Of a DNA stretch of 64,000 bases, positions 49,188 to 57,149 are shown piece by piece; within the stretch, counting starts at the first letter, position 1, and every line of letters begins with the position of its first letter. The notes beneath the pieces were generated by a model that worked only from the letters and a program-made list of their open reading frames with translations, searched no databases and was not told where the DNA came from. A program made the position numbers and the translations under genes. The stretch is from Ardenticatenaceae bacterium (GTDB taxonomy: Bacteria > Chloroflexota > Anaerolineae > Promineifilales > Promineifilaceae), in assembly GCA_020634395.1 (NCBI GenBank), contig JACKBU010000010.1, positions 62,001 through 126,000 on the forward strand, given 5' to 3'.

Positions 49188-50366
49188 TTAAAACTGATCT
49201 AGAAGCTGGCGGTAACGGTCGAGGATTGTATCCCAGTGATACTCGGCCTCAGCAAAGCGCTGTCCCTGCCGCCCGAGTCTTTTTCGCAAATCCGGGTCCG
49301 ACAGCAGCTGCTGTAAGGCCAGGGCAAATTCTTCGTATGAAGTGTAGTAAAGACCGCCGTTGCTGCGGCGGCACTGATTTTTGAGGACGGCGCAACGGCC
49401 GTTTACCAGCACCGGTTGGCCCATCAACCACGCTTCCAGCACGATCATCGACAGGCTTTCGTAGAGTGAGGGCATGACCACGGCCGTTGCCGCCGCCAGC
49501 GCGTCGAACTTCTCCTGCTCCGATAAAAAGCCCAGCGGCACGATATCAGGATGCTCGGGCAAGGCAAAATTGGCCCTGCCGATGAGAACCAGTTTCAGCG
49601 GTTCTTTGCTGTGCTGGCGGAAACGTTGAAAATCTTCCAACAGTTCGGGTACGTTTTTGCCGTGGGCGATACGCCCCACGTAAAGAAGAAAGGGGGTGTC
49701 GATCTGGTATTTCTGGCGGAAGCGGGCAGCGGAGACGTTGTCCGGCACGTTGACCCCTACCCCGGCGACGATGTCTTGGGAACGGCCGTTGTTCTCCGTC
49801 ACCCGGTTCACCAGCGCTTTTTCAGTCAGCGTGTTATACACAATGGCCCCCGGCAAGTGAAACAAAGGCCGGAAAACCGGCAGGTAGAGGAATGGTTCAT
49901 CGTGGGCCGTGGGAACCAGAATCGCTTTTTCGGAGACCAGCGGCAGGCCAAAGTAAGTCGTGGCATAGAGGTAGGTAAAAAAGATGTAGGCGTCGAAATT
50001 GGCGTGGGAGTGGCGGACGGCCGTTAACAATTCCGTAGAGTACGGACCCTGCTCTTTTACCCAGGCAATCTCATCAAACAGGGTGTGATCCTGCAGCAGC
50101 AGCGCCTGCGTCTGCTTCTGGGCGGCGGCCCAGTCACGCGGCTTATCCACCGGAAACCGGTGCACAATCACACCGTTTAGCGACGTCGTATTGGCCGGAT
50201 ACTCATTGGCCCAGGTGACATAATCTATAGCGCAGGTGGTAAGAACGTGAATCTCCGCCAGAGGCAGCAGGCGCTCTGCCAGCCAGCGAGCGTGCAGTTC
50301 TGCCCCGCCGCTCACCTCCTCGCCGTAGCGCTGCACCACGATAGCTACCCGTTTTTGTGTCGTCAT
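49188..50366 (-). CDS. Glycosyltransferase family 4
   Basis: This 392-residue GT-B enzyme has N-terminal VAIVVQRYGEEVSGGAELHA and C-terminal LLYVGRIAHGKNVPELLEDF with the EX7E motif in VVMPSLYESLSMIVLEAWLM. NGRCAVLKNQCRRSNGGLYY, also found in the GT at 52809-54023, marks a subfamily; the two are clear paralogs. Its ATG overlaps the sulfotransferase stop as ATGA, so translation is coupled. Donor and acceptor are unknown. Confidence 0.92.
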   Translation of the reverse strand: MTTQKRVAIVVQRYGEEVSGGAELHARWLAERLLPLAEIHVLTTCAIDYVTWANEYPANTTSLNGVIVHRFPVDKPRDWAAAQKQTQALLLQDHTLFDEIAWVKEQGPYSTELLTAVRHSHANFDAYIFFTYLYATTYFGLPLVSEKAILVPTAHDEPFLYLPVFRPLFHLPGAIVYNTLTEKALVNRVTENNGRSQDIVAGVGVNVPDNVSAARFRQKYQIDTPFLLYVGRIAHGKNVPELLEDFQRFRQHSKEPLKLVLIGRANFALPEHPDIVPLGFLSEQEKFDALAAATAVVMPSLYESLSMIVLEAWLMGQPVLVNGRCAVLKNQCRRSNGGLYYTSYEEFALALQQLLSDPDLRKRLGRQGQRFAEAEYHWDTILDRYRQLLDQF

Positions 50367-51232
50367 TCAATGCTCCGCCTGTTTAATGAGGCCGTCAACT
50401 GTCGCCCATAAGCGCGAATCGAAACCCGGCGCATTTGCCAGTAAAGCCGCATAAGCGGGCTAACATACCGATTCGCAGCCTGAAACTGTGCCAGCGAAGC
50501 AGCAAACCCTGGCCCGAGAGATTCTATTTGCTCCGCAAACAGTTGTTGAGCATAAGCATACAGCGCCACATCCAGTTGATTAGCCCGTAAAACAGCAGCC
50601 AACGCCTCTTCTGGTAAATTATCTTTTGCGGGGCGATTGGAGGTGACGTTCTGGCTGGTGTAATAAATGTTTCTCCAGCCGAAGGCAGTTTTCAGCAGCA
50701 GCAGCGTCTCATCAAACTTTTCGGTCAGGCCAACCACCGCAAAATGCTTTCGCAAATTATCTTTAGCCTGCTCAAGGATGTCATCCGGGCATTCGCCAAA
50801 TGGAAAACGGTCCCATACACCGGAAACTAATCTGGTCTGAAAATTGTCCATCATAATGGACTGCCTGCTGTCGAGATATTCCAGCAGGCTCAAGTCGTTG
50901 TCCACCACAAAATCGTGCAAATAGTGATGGGAAATACGGCGGACGAAGTAGTAATAAGAAATAATTCGCTCCACCGGATCACGCAAAATCGTGAAATAGG
51001 TTGTTGGCGGAGCCATGTAAGAATGAAGTCCATACGCCATGTGGCCTTGCAGCAAGCGAATTTTGTGTCGATTGGCCTCATCGAGAGCAACAAATTCACG
51101 GATCGATGCCTGGGTATTTTCTCCCAAAGCAAAAATCTCTGAAGCATGATAGTTCTGGCGGATGATGTAATTTAAGGTCGTTCCGGCTGTTTTGGGGATG
51201 TGGAGAAATAACAAGGAGTGGTAACGCTTCAT
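50363..51232 (-). CDS. Sulfotransferase family protein
   Basis: This 289-residue protein uses PAPS to sulfate a glycan, most likely. The 5'-phosphosulfate loop is FLHIPKTAGTTLNYIIRQNY, and the 3'-phosphate site is FTILRDPVERIISYYYFVRR. The length fits the Sulfotransfer_2 family. I place the start at the ATG at 51232, which gives MKRYHSLLFLHIPKTAG; no Shine-Dalgarno is seen. The gene lies between two GT4 genes, with a 17-base gap on one side and an ATGA overlap on the other. It suggests that the polymer made by the cluster is sulfated. Confidence 0.88.
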   Translation of the reverse strand: MKRYHSLLFLHIPKTAGTTLNYIIRQNYHASEIFALGENTQASIREFVALDEANRHKIRLLQGHMAYGLHSYMAPPTTYFTILRDPVERIISYYYFVRRISHHYLHDFVVDNDLSLLEYLDSRQSIMMDNFQTRLVSGVWDRFPFGECPDDILEQAKDNLRKHFAVVGLTEKFDETLLLLKTAFGWRNIYYTSQNVTSNRPAKDNLPEEALAAVLRANQLDVALYAYAQQLFAEQIESLGPGFAASLAQFQAANRYVSPLMRLYWQMRRVSIRAYGRQLTASLNRRSIE

Positions 51233-51249
51233 AGCTTTAAAACCGGCTT

Positions 51250-52329
51250 CTACCTGGTTAACTGGCAAATCTTTTCTTCCCAAACCTGGCGCACTTGCGC
51301 TTCTAAAAATCCCTGGCATCTCTGCCGCTGGCGGGCGATGATTCTTTGCCGCAGGGATTGGTTGGTCACCAGAATATCGGCCAGCTCCGCCAGCCGGGCA
51401 TAATCTTTCTTTCGGAACTGCACGCCGGCGTCGGCCAGGGTATAAGGCACGCTAGTGCTTTGGTATGCCAAAATGGGCAGCCCCAGGTACATACTCTCGA
51501 TGAACGGTTTGCCGAAGCCCTCGTGTTCGCTCATCGATACGTACAGGTCGGCCGCGCGGTAATAAGTGACCATGTCTTGCTGCGAGACTTTGCCGGTGAG
51601 GGTCACGGCCGTTTCCAAACCCAGATCGGCGGCCAGGTCTTCCACCCACACGTCATATTTCAAGTCCCAGCGGTCTCCCAACAGCACAAGCTGCGCTTCT
51701 GGCTGAATCCGCCGCAAGTAATAAAGCAGCTTGACGAGGTCTTCTTGCCTCTTATTCGGCGCCAGCCGGCCGACAAAGAGCAGCAACGGCCGTTTCCCTT
51801 GCAGTTCCGCCGCCAATGGCTCGTTATCCGGCAGATCAAGCTGGGCCTCGGCCAGGGCAATGGGCAGCACGGCCGTATGCTCGTAACCCGCCGCGTGTAA
51901 CTCCAGCTCGTTATACGCCGAATCGGCCAGCGCCAGTACGGTCTGCGGTTGCAGCGCACGCAGCTGCGCCTGTCCCAACTGCGCCAACTGCACCCAGGCC
52001 GGGTTGACACGCTCAAAAAACTCCGGCGGTGTCACGTTGTGATGGATCAATAGCAGTTCCAGCTGGTTCTGCTGTAAAAAATTCGCTACGTCTGAGCCGA
52101 TACTGTGGTGGTAGATGGCCAGACGGCCGTCACGCGCCGGGCGATAGGCTGCCAGAGAACGCACCTCGGCTGCCATGCTGTCGTGGATGTGCTGCGCATA
52201 GAGGTGTGAATCAAATCCCAGTTCGCGCAGCCAGCTGCGCAGCAGCAGCGCCTGGTCGGTAATCGCGTCACCGGCCGTCGCGCCGGTCAAAAACTGGTGC
52301 AGCGCACGGGGCGAAGGTTTACGATTCAT
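51250..52329 (-). CDS. Glycosyltransferase family 4
   Basis: This is a 359-residue GT-B enzyme. The N-terminal domain starts GATAGDAITDQALLLRSWLR, a pattern of GTs that act on polymer chains. The C-terminal domain has LLFVGRLAPNKRQEDLVKLL and YVSMSEHEGFGKPFIESMYL (EX7E). It overlaps the preceding small coiled-coil gene by 11 bases, indicating coupled translation with that protein. Donor and acceptor are unknown. Confidence 0.92.
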   Translation of the reverse strand: MNRKPSPRALHQFLTGATAGDAITDQALLLRSWLRELGFDSHLYAQHIHDSMAAEVRSLAAYRPARDGRLAIYHHSIGSDVANFLQQNQLELLLIHHNVTPPEFFERVNPAWVQLAQLGQAQLRALQPQTVLALADSAYNELELHAAGYEHTAVLPIALAEAQLDLPDNEPLAAELQGKRPLLLFVGRLAPNKRQEDLVKLLYYLRRIQPEAQLVLLGDRWDLKYDVWVEDLAADLGLETAVTLTGKVSQQDMVTYYRAADLYVSMSEHEGFGKPFIESMYLGLPILAYQSTSVPYTLADAGVQFRKKDYARLAELADILVTNQSLRQRIIARQRQRCQGFLEAQVRQVWEEKICQLTR

Positions 52330-52828
52330 CGTCGGTCGGCGGCTGCCAGCGGCGCAGCTCGGCGCGCAGTTGATCGATTTCGGCCTGCTGCTGCTGTGCC
52401 AGGCGGGTTAATTCGTTTAGGGCGCTGATGGTGTGGTTGGTAACGGCCGTTTCCCGCGCCGCCAAACGGTTAACATAAAACAAGACTAGCTGGTGGGCCT
52501 GCCCCCGAATCTGCCGCCACAACCGCCCCAATATGGGCACCCGCAGCGCTGGCGATTCTACCAACAGCGGTGTGGTGTCCGGCGGTGGCATCTGGTTAAG
52601 CTGGCGCAGGTGGTGGTGCAGGGTGGTGAACTGGTGCACGCCCGGCGGCAGTTCTGGCAGGGGCGCTGCATAACCAAACGTGGGAAATGTCAGGTGTCCG
52701 CTGCTCCATTGTGACGGCCGTGCCTGCAGCCGAGTCTCGATGGCCTCTTGCAAAGCAGAGGCCGTCACTTCTTCGTCGTGGATCTCAATCCAGGGCTGGC
52801 CTTGCGGCTCAGGCGTGGCTGGCGGCAT
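52319..52828 (-). CDS. Small coiled-coil protein of the glycan cluster (family member 1)
   Basis: This 169-residue protein has no catalytic motif that I recognise. Residues about 90-150 contain VPILGRLWRQIRGQAHQLVL, then FYVNRLAARETAVTNHTISA, and a Gln-rich coiled coil LAQQQQAEIDQLRAELRRWQ. The same plan occurs in the proteins at 55027-55425 and 56759-57133. Each is encoded right before a GT4 or FkbM gene. The ATG at 52828 is inside the end of the preceding GT gene (20-base overlap). It may be a scaffold or membrane-proximal partner of the glycosyltransferases. I infer the role only from context. Confidence 0.75.
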   Translation of the reverse strand: MPPATPEPQGQPWIEIHDEEVTASALQEAIETRLQARPSQWSSGHLTFPTFGYAAPLPELPPGVHQFTTLHHHLRQLNQMPPPDTTPLLVESPALRVPILGRLWRQIRGQAHQLVLFYVNRLAARETAVTNHTISALNELTRLAQQQQAEIDQLRAELRRWQPPTDDES

Positions 52829-54023
52829 AAGGCGTTTCCTCCATCTGCATGGCGGCAATGATTTGTTTGTACTGTTCAATGATTTGCGGCCACTGGTAGT
52901 GGGCCAGAACGTACTTACGGCCGTTACGCCCCATTTGCCTGGCGGCAGGGGGATGTTCGCGCAGGTAATCCAGCGTGGCGGCAAATTCCGGATAGCTGCT
53001 GAAATACAGCCCACCGTTCGACTTTTGGCAGTGTTCGCGGGTAACTGCGCAACGGCCGTGCACCAGCACCGGCGTCTCCGCCAGCCAGCTCTCCATCACC
53101 ACCAGCGAGAAACTTTCGTTGATGGAGGGCTGGCACAGCACCGCCGCGGCTGCGTAGGCATCATACTTCTCCTGGCGCGAGACAAAACCCAGGTCCACCA
53201 CGTGGCCGGCCGCCGCCGGGGGAAGGTCTACGTCACCCGGCCCAATCAACACCAGCTTCATATCTGTGGGCGCGGCCTGCACGTACTGCTGCCAGTAATC
53301 CACCAGCAGCGGCACATTTTTACCCGCGTCGCGTCGCCCCACGTACATCACAAAGGGCGCCTCCAGCCCAAAGCGGGCGCGAAAACGGGCTGCGTCGCCA
53401 TGCCAATCCGTATCCACGCCCTCACCGATCACCGCCCGCACCTGCGATCCGGCCGGACCAAACAGCCGGTCGGCCAACGCCCGTTCCGACTCGACATGCA
53501 AAACCAGGGTGTGCACCTGGGGCAGCACGCTGCGGTAGAGCGAGAGGTAGGCGTAGCTTTCATCGTGCAGGCAGGGGATAACGGCCGTGCGCTGCGGACA
53601 AATCTGCGCGCCAAAATAAGTGGTGGCAAACATGTAGGGAATAAAAAAGTAAATCGTATCCTGGCAGGTCTGGCGAATGTGGTCGAACAGAGCCGGGCAT
53701 TTGAACATCTCGTAGATGTATATTTGCTCCTCTTCCGGGGTAATGGGCAAACCCTTCATCAAGCGCCAGTTCACGGCATCAAAGGCCGTTTTGTCGCGCG
53801 GCAGCACCGGAAAACGGCGCACCGTAACGCCATCCACCACTTCTACGCCCGGGCGATGATGATTTTTGCCCCAATCAGTATGAAAATCGCGGATGCAGGT
53901 GGTCAGCACTTCAACGTTAAATCCGGCAGCCTGCAAATGGGCGATGGTGCGCCGCGTTTCCGCTTCCATACCGCCGGGAATATCTGGTCCAAACCAGGGC
54001 GTGACAAATGTAACGTGGTTCAT
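52809..54023 (-). CDS. Glycosyltransferase family 4
   Basis: This 404-residue GT-B enzyme is paralogous to the one at 49188-50366 (shared HGRCAVTREHCQKSNGGLYF-type block). The N-terminal is VTFVTPWFGPDIPGGMEAET, and the C-terminal part has VMYVGRRDAGKNVPLLVDYW and VLCQPSINESFSLVVMESWL (EX7E). Its ATG overlaps the FkbM stop by one base (TAATG), and its 3' end overlaps the small coiled-coil gene, so translation is tightly coupled. Confidence 0.92.
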   Translation of the reverse strand: MNHVTFVTPWFGPDIPGGMEAETRRTIAHLQAAGFNVEVLTTCIRDFHTDWGKNHHRPGVEVVDGVTVRRFPVLPRDKTAFDAVNWRLMKGLPITPEEEQIYIYEMFKCPALFDHIRQTCQDTIYFFIPYMFATTYFGAQICPQRTAVIPCLHDESYAYLSLYRSVLPQVHTLVLHVESERALADRLFGPAGSQVRAVIGEGVDTDWHGDAARFRARFGLEAPFVMYVGRRDAGKNVPLLVDYWQQYVQAAPTDMKLVLIGPGDVDLPPAAAGHVVDLGFVSRQEKYDAYAAAAVLCQPSINESFSLVVMESWLAETPVLVHGRCAVTREHCQKSNGGLYFSSYPEFAATLDYLREHPPAARQMGRNGRKYVLAHYQWPQIIEQYKQIIAAMQMEETPYAASHA

Positions 54024-55027
54024 TACCTGGCGTAAGCCACCACATCCACGTGACCAATGCCGGAGGCGGCCTGCGCGGCCATAATGGCGGCCGTGTTTTG
54101 GGGCGCGGCGCTTTTTTGTCCGGTGCGCTCCAGAATGTACACGTCGTATGTTTGCTGGATGGCGTCCATGAAGGCGGCCGGATCGGCCCCGCTGGTGGTG
54201 CGGATTAAATCGGGCGCAAATTCCATCGCCAAAATGGGCCTGTGTTTGGCAATAATCTGCTGCATGCCTGCCCAGGCGCGCGGCTCTGCGCCCTCGATGT
54301 CCATTTTGATCAGGTCGATTTGGGCCACGTTAGCCAGGGTATCGTCCAGCGTTACAGCTTCGACGCGGGGCAAGACAAATTCCTGGGCCAGCGGTTCGGA
54401 TTCGTTGATGATACGGCCGTTACTATCTGCGCCCCCGCCCGAAAAAATTAATGTCTGCGCCTTCTCCGCCACCGCATTTTGGAACAGCGTGACATTGCCG
54501 AAGCCGTTCTCCGCCAGGCTTTGATACAGCGACTGGCAGTTGGCCGGCGTCGGCTCAAAGGCATACACGTGCCCATTTTCACCCACCAGTCGGGCCGCCA
54601 GCAGTGTGAAATAACCAATGTTGGCGCCCACGTCCACAAAGGTCATGCCAGGCCGCAGAATGCGGCGAAACTCCTCAGTAACGTACGGCTCATAAGCCTT
54701 CTCTCTGGCGATGGTCGCGCCCACAAAATGATCGTTTAAGCGCACATAGATGCTGAAATCATCCAGTTCCACGAGCTGCAGCCGATTGCGCTCGGCCACC
54801 AGATTCTTGAATTCATAGGAATTGAGAAACCCATCCACCAGCGTGGGTAAAGAAACGTGATGGGTCTGTACCAGATTAGTGTAATAAGCCAACCCGTCTT
54901 GATCCGGTTCGCGGTTCAGCAGCAGGCGGTAGCAGTAGTACACGTCCTCTTCGGTCGCCCGTTGGAAATCCCTGGGCTGTGGATGGATCGAAAGTCGGCG
55001 TCGAATCGCGCTTAACAAGTTTGCCAT
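54023..55027 (-). CDS. FkbM-family methyltransferase with N-terminal DUF4214-like domain
   Basis: This is a 334-residue protein. Residues about 22-85 (DVYYCYRLLLNREPDQDGLA, LPTLVDGFLNSYEFKNL) match DUF4214, a domain linked to surface-layer or extracellular-matrix glycosylation. Residues about 125-330 are the FkbM methyltransferase: SAM motif TFVDVGANIGYFTLLAARLV, then YAFEPTPANCQSLYQSLAEN and IDLIKMDIEGAEPRAWAGMQ. It probably O-methylates a sugar of the glycan. It overlaps both neighbours by one base (TAATG at each end). Confidence 0.92.
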   Translation of the reverse strand: MANLLSAIRRRLSIHPQPRDFQRATEEDVYYCYRLLLNREPDQDGLAYYTNLVQTHHVSLPTLVDGFLNSYEFKNLVAERNRLQLVELDDFSIYVRLNDHFVGATIAREKAYEPYVTEEFRRILRPGMTFVDVGANIGYFTLLAARLVGENGHVYAFEPTPANCQSLYQSLAENGFGNVTLFQNAVAEKAQTLIFSGGGADSNGRIINESEPLAQEFVLPRVEAVTLDDTLANVAQIDLIKMDIEGAEPRAWAGMQQIIAKHRPILAMEFAPDLIRTTSGADPAAFMDAIQQTYDVYILERTGQKSAAPQNTAAIMAAQAASGIGHVDVVAYAR

Positions 55028-55425
55028 TAGTTTTCTTTTTCTTCTTCGAGTTCCTGACTAAGAATGCTCACAGCACGTAGAAGGTGGTAATTTACTTCCA
55101 CCTGTTGGGTGGCAATCTGATTAACATAATACAGCACCAGCTCATGAAGTTTGCGGCGCAGCATTTCAATCATGGATCCAATGATGGGCACGTTTACCCG
55201 CGTCACATTCATTTTAACGCCGACACGATTATAAGCCAGCCCAGCGTAGTAGAGATGCTCGTAAAACTCCGGCGGCAGCCTTTTTCCGCCTATGGCTACC
55301 AGCGGTTGGCCATCCGGCATGCGCACGGTCTGGTCGGTTAAGATTTTTTGCCGGATTTCCTGCATGATGGCCTCAATGTTGACCTGTTGGTCTTCACCGT
55401 CCGGGATGGTTTCTTCCAGACTCAT
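55027..55425 (-). CDS. Small coiled-coil protein of the glycan cluster (family member 2)
   Basis: This 132-residue protein has the N-terminal block VNIEAIMQEIRQKIL, a pattern that I know from the N-termini of methyltransferases and glycosyltransferases of polysaccharide clusters. Then come VPIIGSMIEMLRRKLHELVL and YYVNQIATQQVEVNYHLLRA, closely similar to the other two members, and an acidic end QELEEEKEN. It is directly upstream of the FkbM gene, which it overlaps by one base. No enzymatic motif is present. It is probably an accessory or scaffold. Confidence 0.75.
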   Translation of the reverse strand: MSLEETIPDGEDQQVNIEAIMQEIRQKILTDQTVRMPDGQPLVAIGGKRLPPEFYEHLYYAGLAYNRVGVKMNVTRVNVPIIGSMIEMLRRKLHELVLYYVNQIATQQVEVNYHLLRAVSILSQELEEEKEN

Positions 55426-55513
55426 AAGTTATTCTCGCTTTTGTTCCTTAGCACTTTGCCGGGGCGTTACGGCCGTTTCCCGGCAAAAATGGTACATGAT
55501 GCCCGGCAAATGG

Positions 55514-56704
55514 TCAAAACGGCAGGGCACGCAGCACCTCCTCCAAAAAGACGCGATAATCCTGCGCTACCTGCGCCGGCTGGCACCGCCCGGCAACATA
55601 GTGGCGGGCGGATTGGCCCATCTCCTGGCGGGCAGCCGGTGATTGGGCCAGCCGGCGCATGGCCGCCAGCAGCGCTTCGTCGTCCAGCGGCGGGACGCGG
55701 GTAACGGCCGTTTCCGGCAGCTCCCCGTACCAGCCATGATCGTACACCAGCAACGGCCGTGCCGCAGCCAGCGCCCGCAGCGCCACCGCCGACGTCTCGC
55801 CCAGCGTCGGGGCGCGCAAGTTAACCACCACATCGGCCGTCGCCAGCCAGTCCACAAAGCCAGCCAGGTCGGGCACAAAGCCGGTGCGATGCACGACGGA
55901 GCCAATATCCAGGTCAGCGATCAGGCTGTCCAGGTCGGCCTCGGCAGATTCGCCGCCAACGATGAGAAAGTAAACATTCTCGCCTTCCTGGCGCAGGCGG
56001 CTAAAAGCACGCAGGGCACGATCAACCTGCTTGGGCGGCGTCACTTCGCCGGCGGCGGCAAAGATGATGGCTTCCGGCGGCCACCCCAACTCGTTGCGCC
56101 GCGATTCTCCGGACACGGGAGTGAGGGGTTGGGCAATAGTTTGCACGGGACGGCCGTTACCTACCACCTCGCGCACCCAATCGGCCACCGTTTGGCTGTG
56201 TACCAGCACGCCCAGGTTCAAATCCAGGACGCGCCGGTTTAATGGCCAGCTGTCCAGCGGATGCTGGGCCTGCCCGGCCCGAATGGCCCAGGCCAGAGCG
56301 GTTCCCGTCTGCCCGTGGTCGTAACCCAGTTCGCGCGTGTACTCATCATATCGCCCCTGCCCGACCGTGGTATGGGCGACGAAATGATGCAAAAAATAAT
56401 CGTGCAGCACGACCACACCGGGATAGCGGCGCATCGTGGCGTAGAGGCTGGTGTGATGGACGCTGTTGCCCATCTGGTAGAGGGGCAAATCAAACTGCCA
56501 GCGCTCCTGTGGAAAGGCCGCCAGCGGGCGCACAGCAAACTGCCGCCGCAGCGTGGCATCCACCTGCTCCGGCTCTGCGGTGTAGAGGGTCAGGTCTACT
56601 TCCTGCGCCAGAAAAGGCAGCAAGTCGCCGCTGTAATCGGCGATGCCGCTGCGCGCCGGGGGCAGCGGGCTGAAGTAGGCGACGTGTAGGGGAAAGCGCG
56701 TCAT
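55514..56704 (-). CDS. Glycosyltransferase family 4
   Basis: This 396-residue GT-B enzyme starts VAYFSPLPPARSGIADYSGD, typical of GT4 enzymes near FkbM genes. LHDYFLHHFVAHTTVGQG is the N-terminal pocket loop. The C-terminal domain has IIFAAAGEVTPPKQVDRALR and ADVVVNLRAPTLGETSAVAL, with the usual EX7E shortened to a single Glu, as in this subgroup. A hairpin between the preceding gene and this start may reduce read-through. Donor is unknown. Confidence 0.9.
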   Translation of the reverse strand: MTRFPLHVAYFSPLPPARSGIADYSGDLLPFLAQEVDLTLYTAEPEQVDATLRRQFAVRPLAAFPQERWQFDLPLYQMGNSVHHTSLYATMRRYPGVVVLHDYFLHHFVAHTTVGQGRYDEYTRELGYDHGQTGTALAWAIRAGQAQHPLDSWPLNRRVLDLNLGVLVHSQTVADWVREVVGNGRPVQTIAQPLTPVSGESRRNELGWPPEAIIFAAAGEVTPPKQVDRALRAFSRLRQEGENVYFLIVGGESAEADLDSLIADLDIGSVVHRTGFVPDLAGFVDWLATADVVVNLRAPTLGETSAVALRALAAARPLLVYDHGWYGELPETAVTRVPPLDDEALLAAMRRLAQSPAARQEMGQSARHYVAGRCQPAQVAQDYRVFLEEVLRALPF

Positions 56705-56719
56705 GTCGGCATGTCAGGA

Positions 56720-56760
56720 AGAGACTGGAGACTAACGATAGTATCCAATCTCCAGTCTCT
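56720..56760. repeat. Heptamer-type inverted repeat at the end of the coiled-coil gene
   Basis: AGAGACTGGAGA (56720-56731) pairs with TCTCCAGTCTCT (56749-56760). The sequence reads as heptamers (GAGACTG, GAGACTA; CCAATCT, CCAGTCT, CTAATCT) and touches the stop codon at 56759. Confidence 0.7.
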
Positions 56761-57133
56761 AATCTTTCCTCTCTTTGCTTTGCTCCGGTTCCAGCCGCGC
56801 CAGATGTTCCTCGATGGCATGCAGGCGGCGGTTCATCTGTGCCAACTGGGCCGTCATTTCGGCCAGATCATGGGCCCGATCGGTTTGTTCGTGGTCCTGG
56901 GCGATGAGCCGCGCTTCGTGGTCTTGCAGCCGGGCGACGAGCAGGCGATTGAGGTCGTTTTGCTGCTGCAGCAACGGCCGTACATACCAGGTTGTGGCCA
57001 CGTCATTCCACATCTGGCGCAGGCGGGCAATCAGCGGGCCAACCAGCGGCACGTCGGAGGTGAACGGCCGTTCGTGCACCTGCCACTGCGCTTCTAATGG
57101 ATCGATGGGGGGCCATTCGTCTTGTTGGCTCAT
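56759..57133 (-). CDS. Small coiled-coil protein of the glycan cluster (family member 3)
   Basis: This 124-residue protein begins MSQQDEWPPIDPLEAQWQVH. VPLVGPLIARLRQMWNDVAT and WYVRPLLQQQNDLNRLLVAR follow the same plan as the other two members. A strong C-terminal coiled coil follows (LAEMTAQLAQMNRRLHAIEE). The start is the ATG at 57133 with GGAG about ten bases upstream; the longer frame overlaps the membrane-protein gene in another phase and is not coding. It is placed between the membrane GT and a GT4. Function unknown. Confidence 0.75.
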   Translation of the reverse strand: MSQQDEWPPIDPLEAQWQVHERPFTSDVPLVGPLIARLRQMWNDVATTWYVRPLLQQQNDLNRLLVARLQDHEARLIAQDHEQTDRAHDLAEMTAQLAQMNRRLHAIEEHLARLEPEQSKERKD

Positions 57134-57149
57134 AAGGCTCTTCTCCAGG

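Noticed and set aside
49049..49384. Plus-strand frame of 111 codons in the glycan cluster
   Set aside because: Most of it is antisense to the GT4 gene at 49188-50366.
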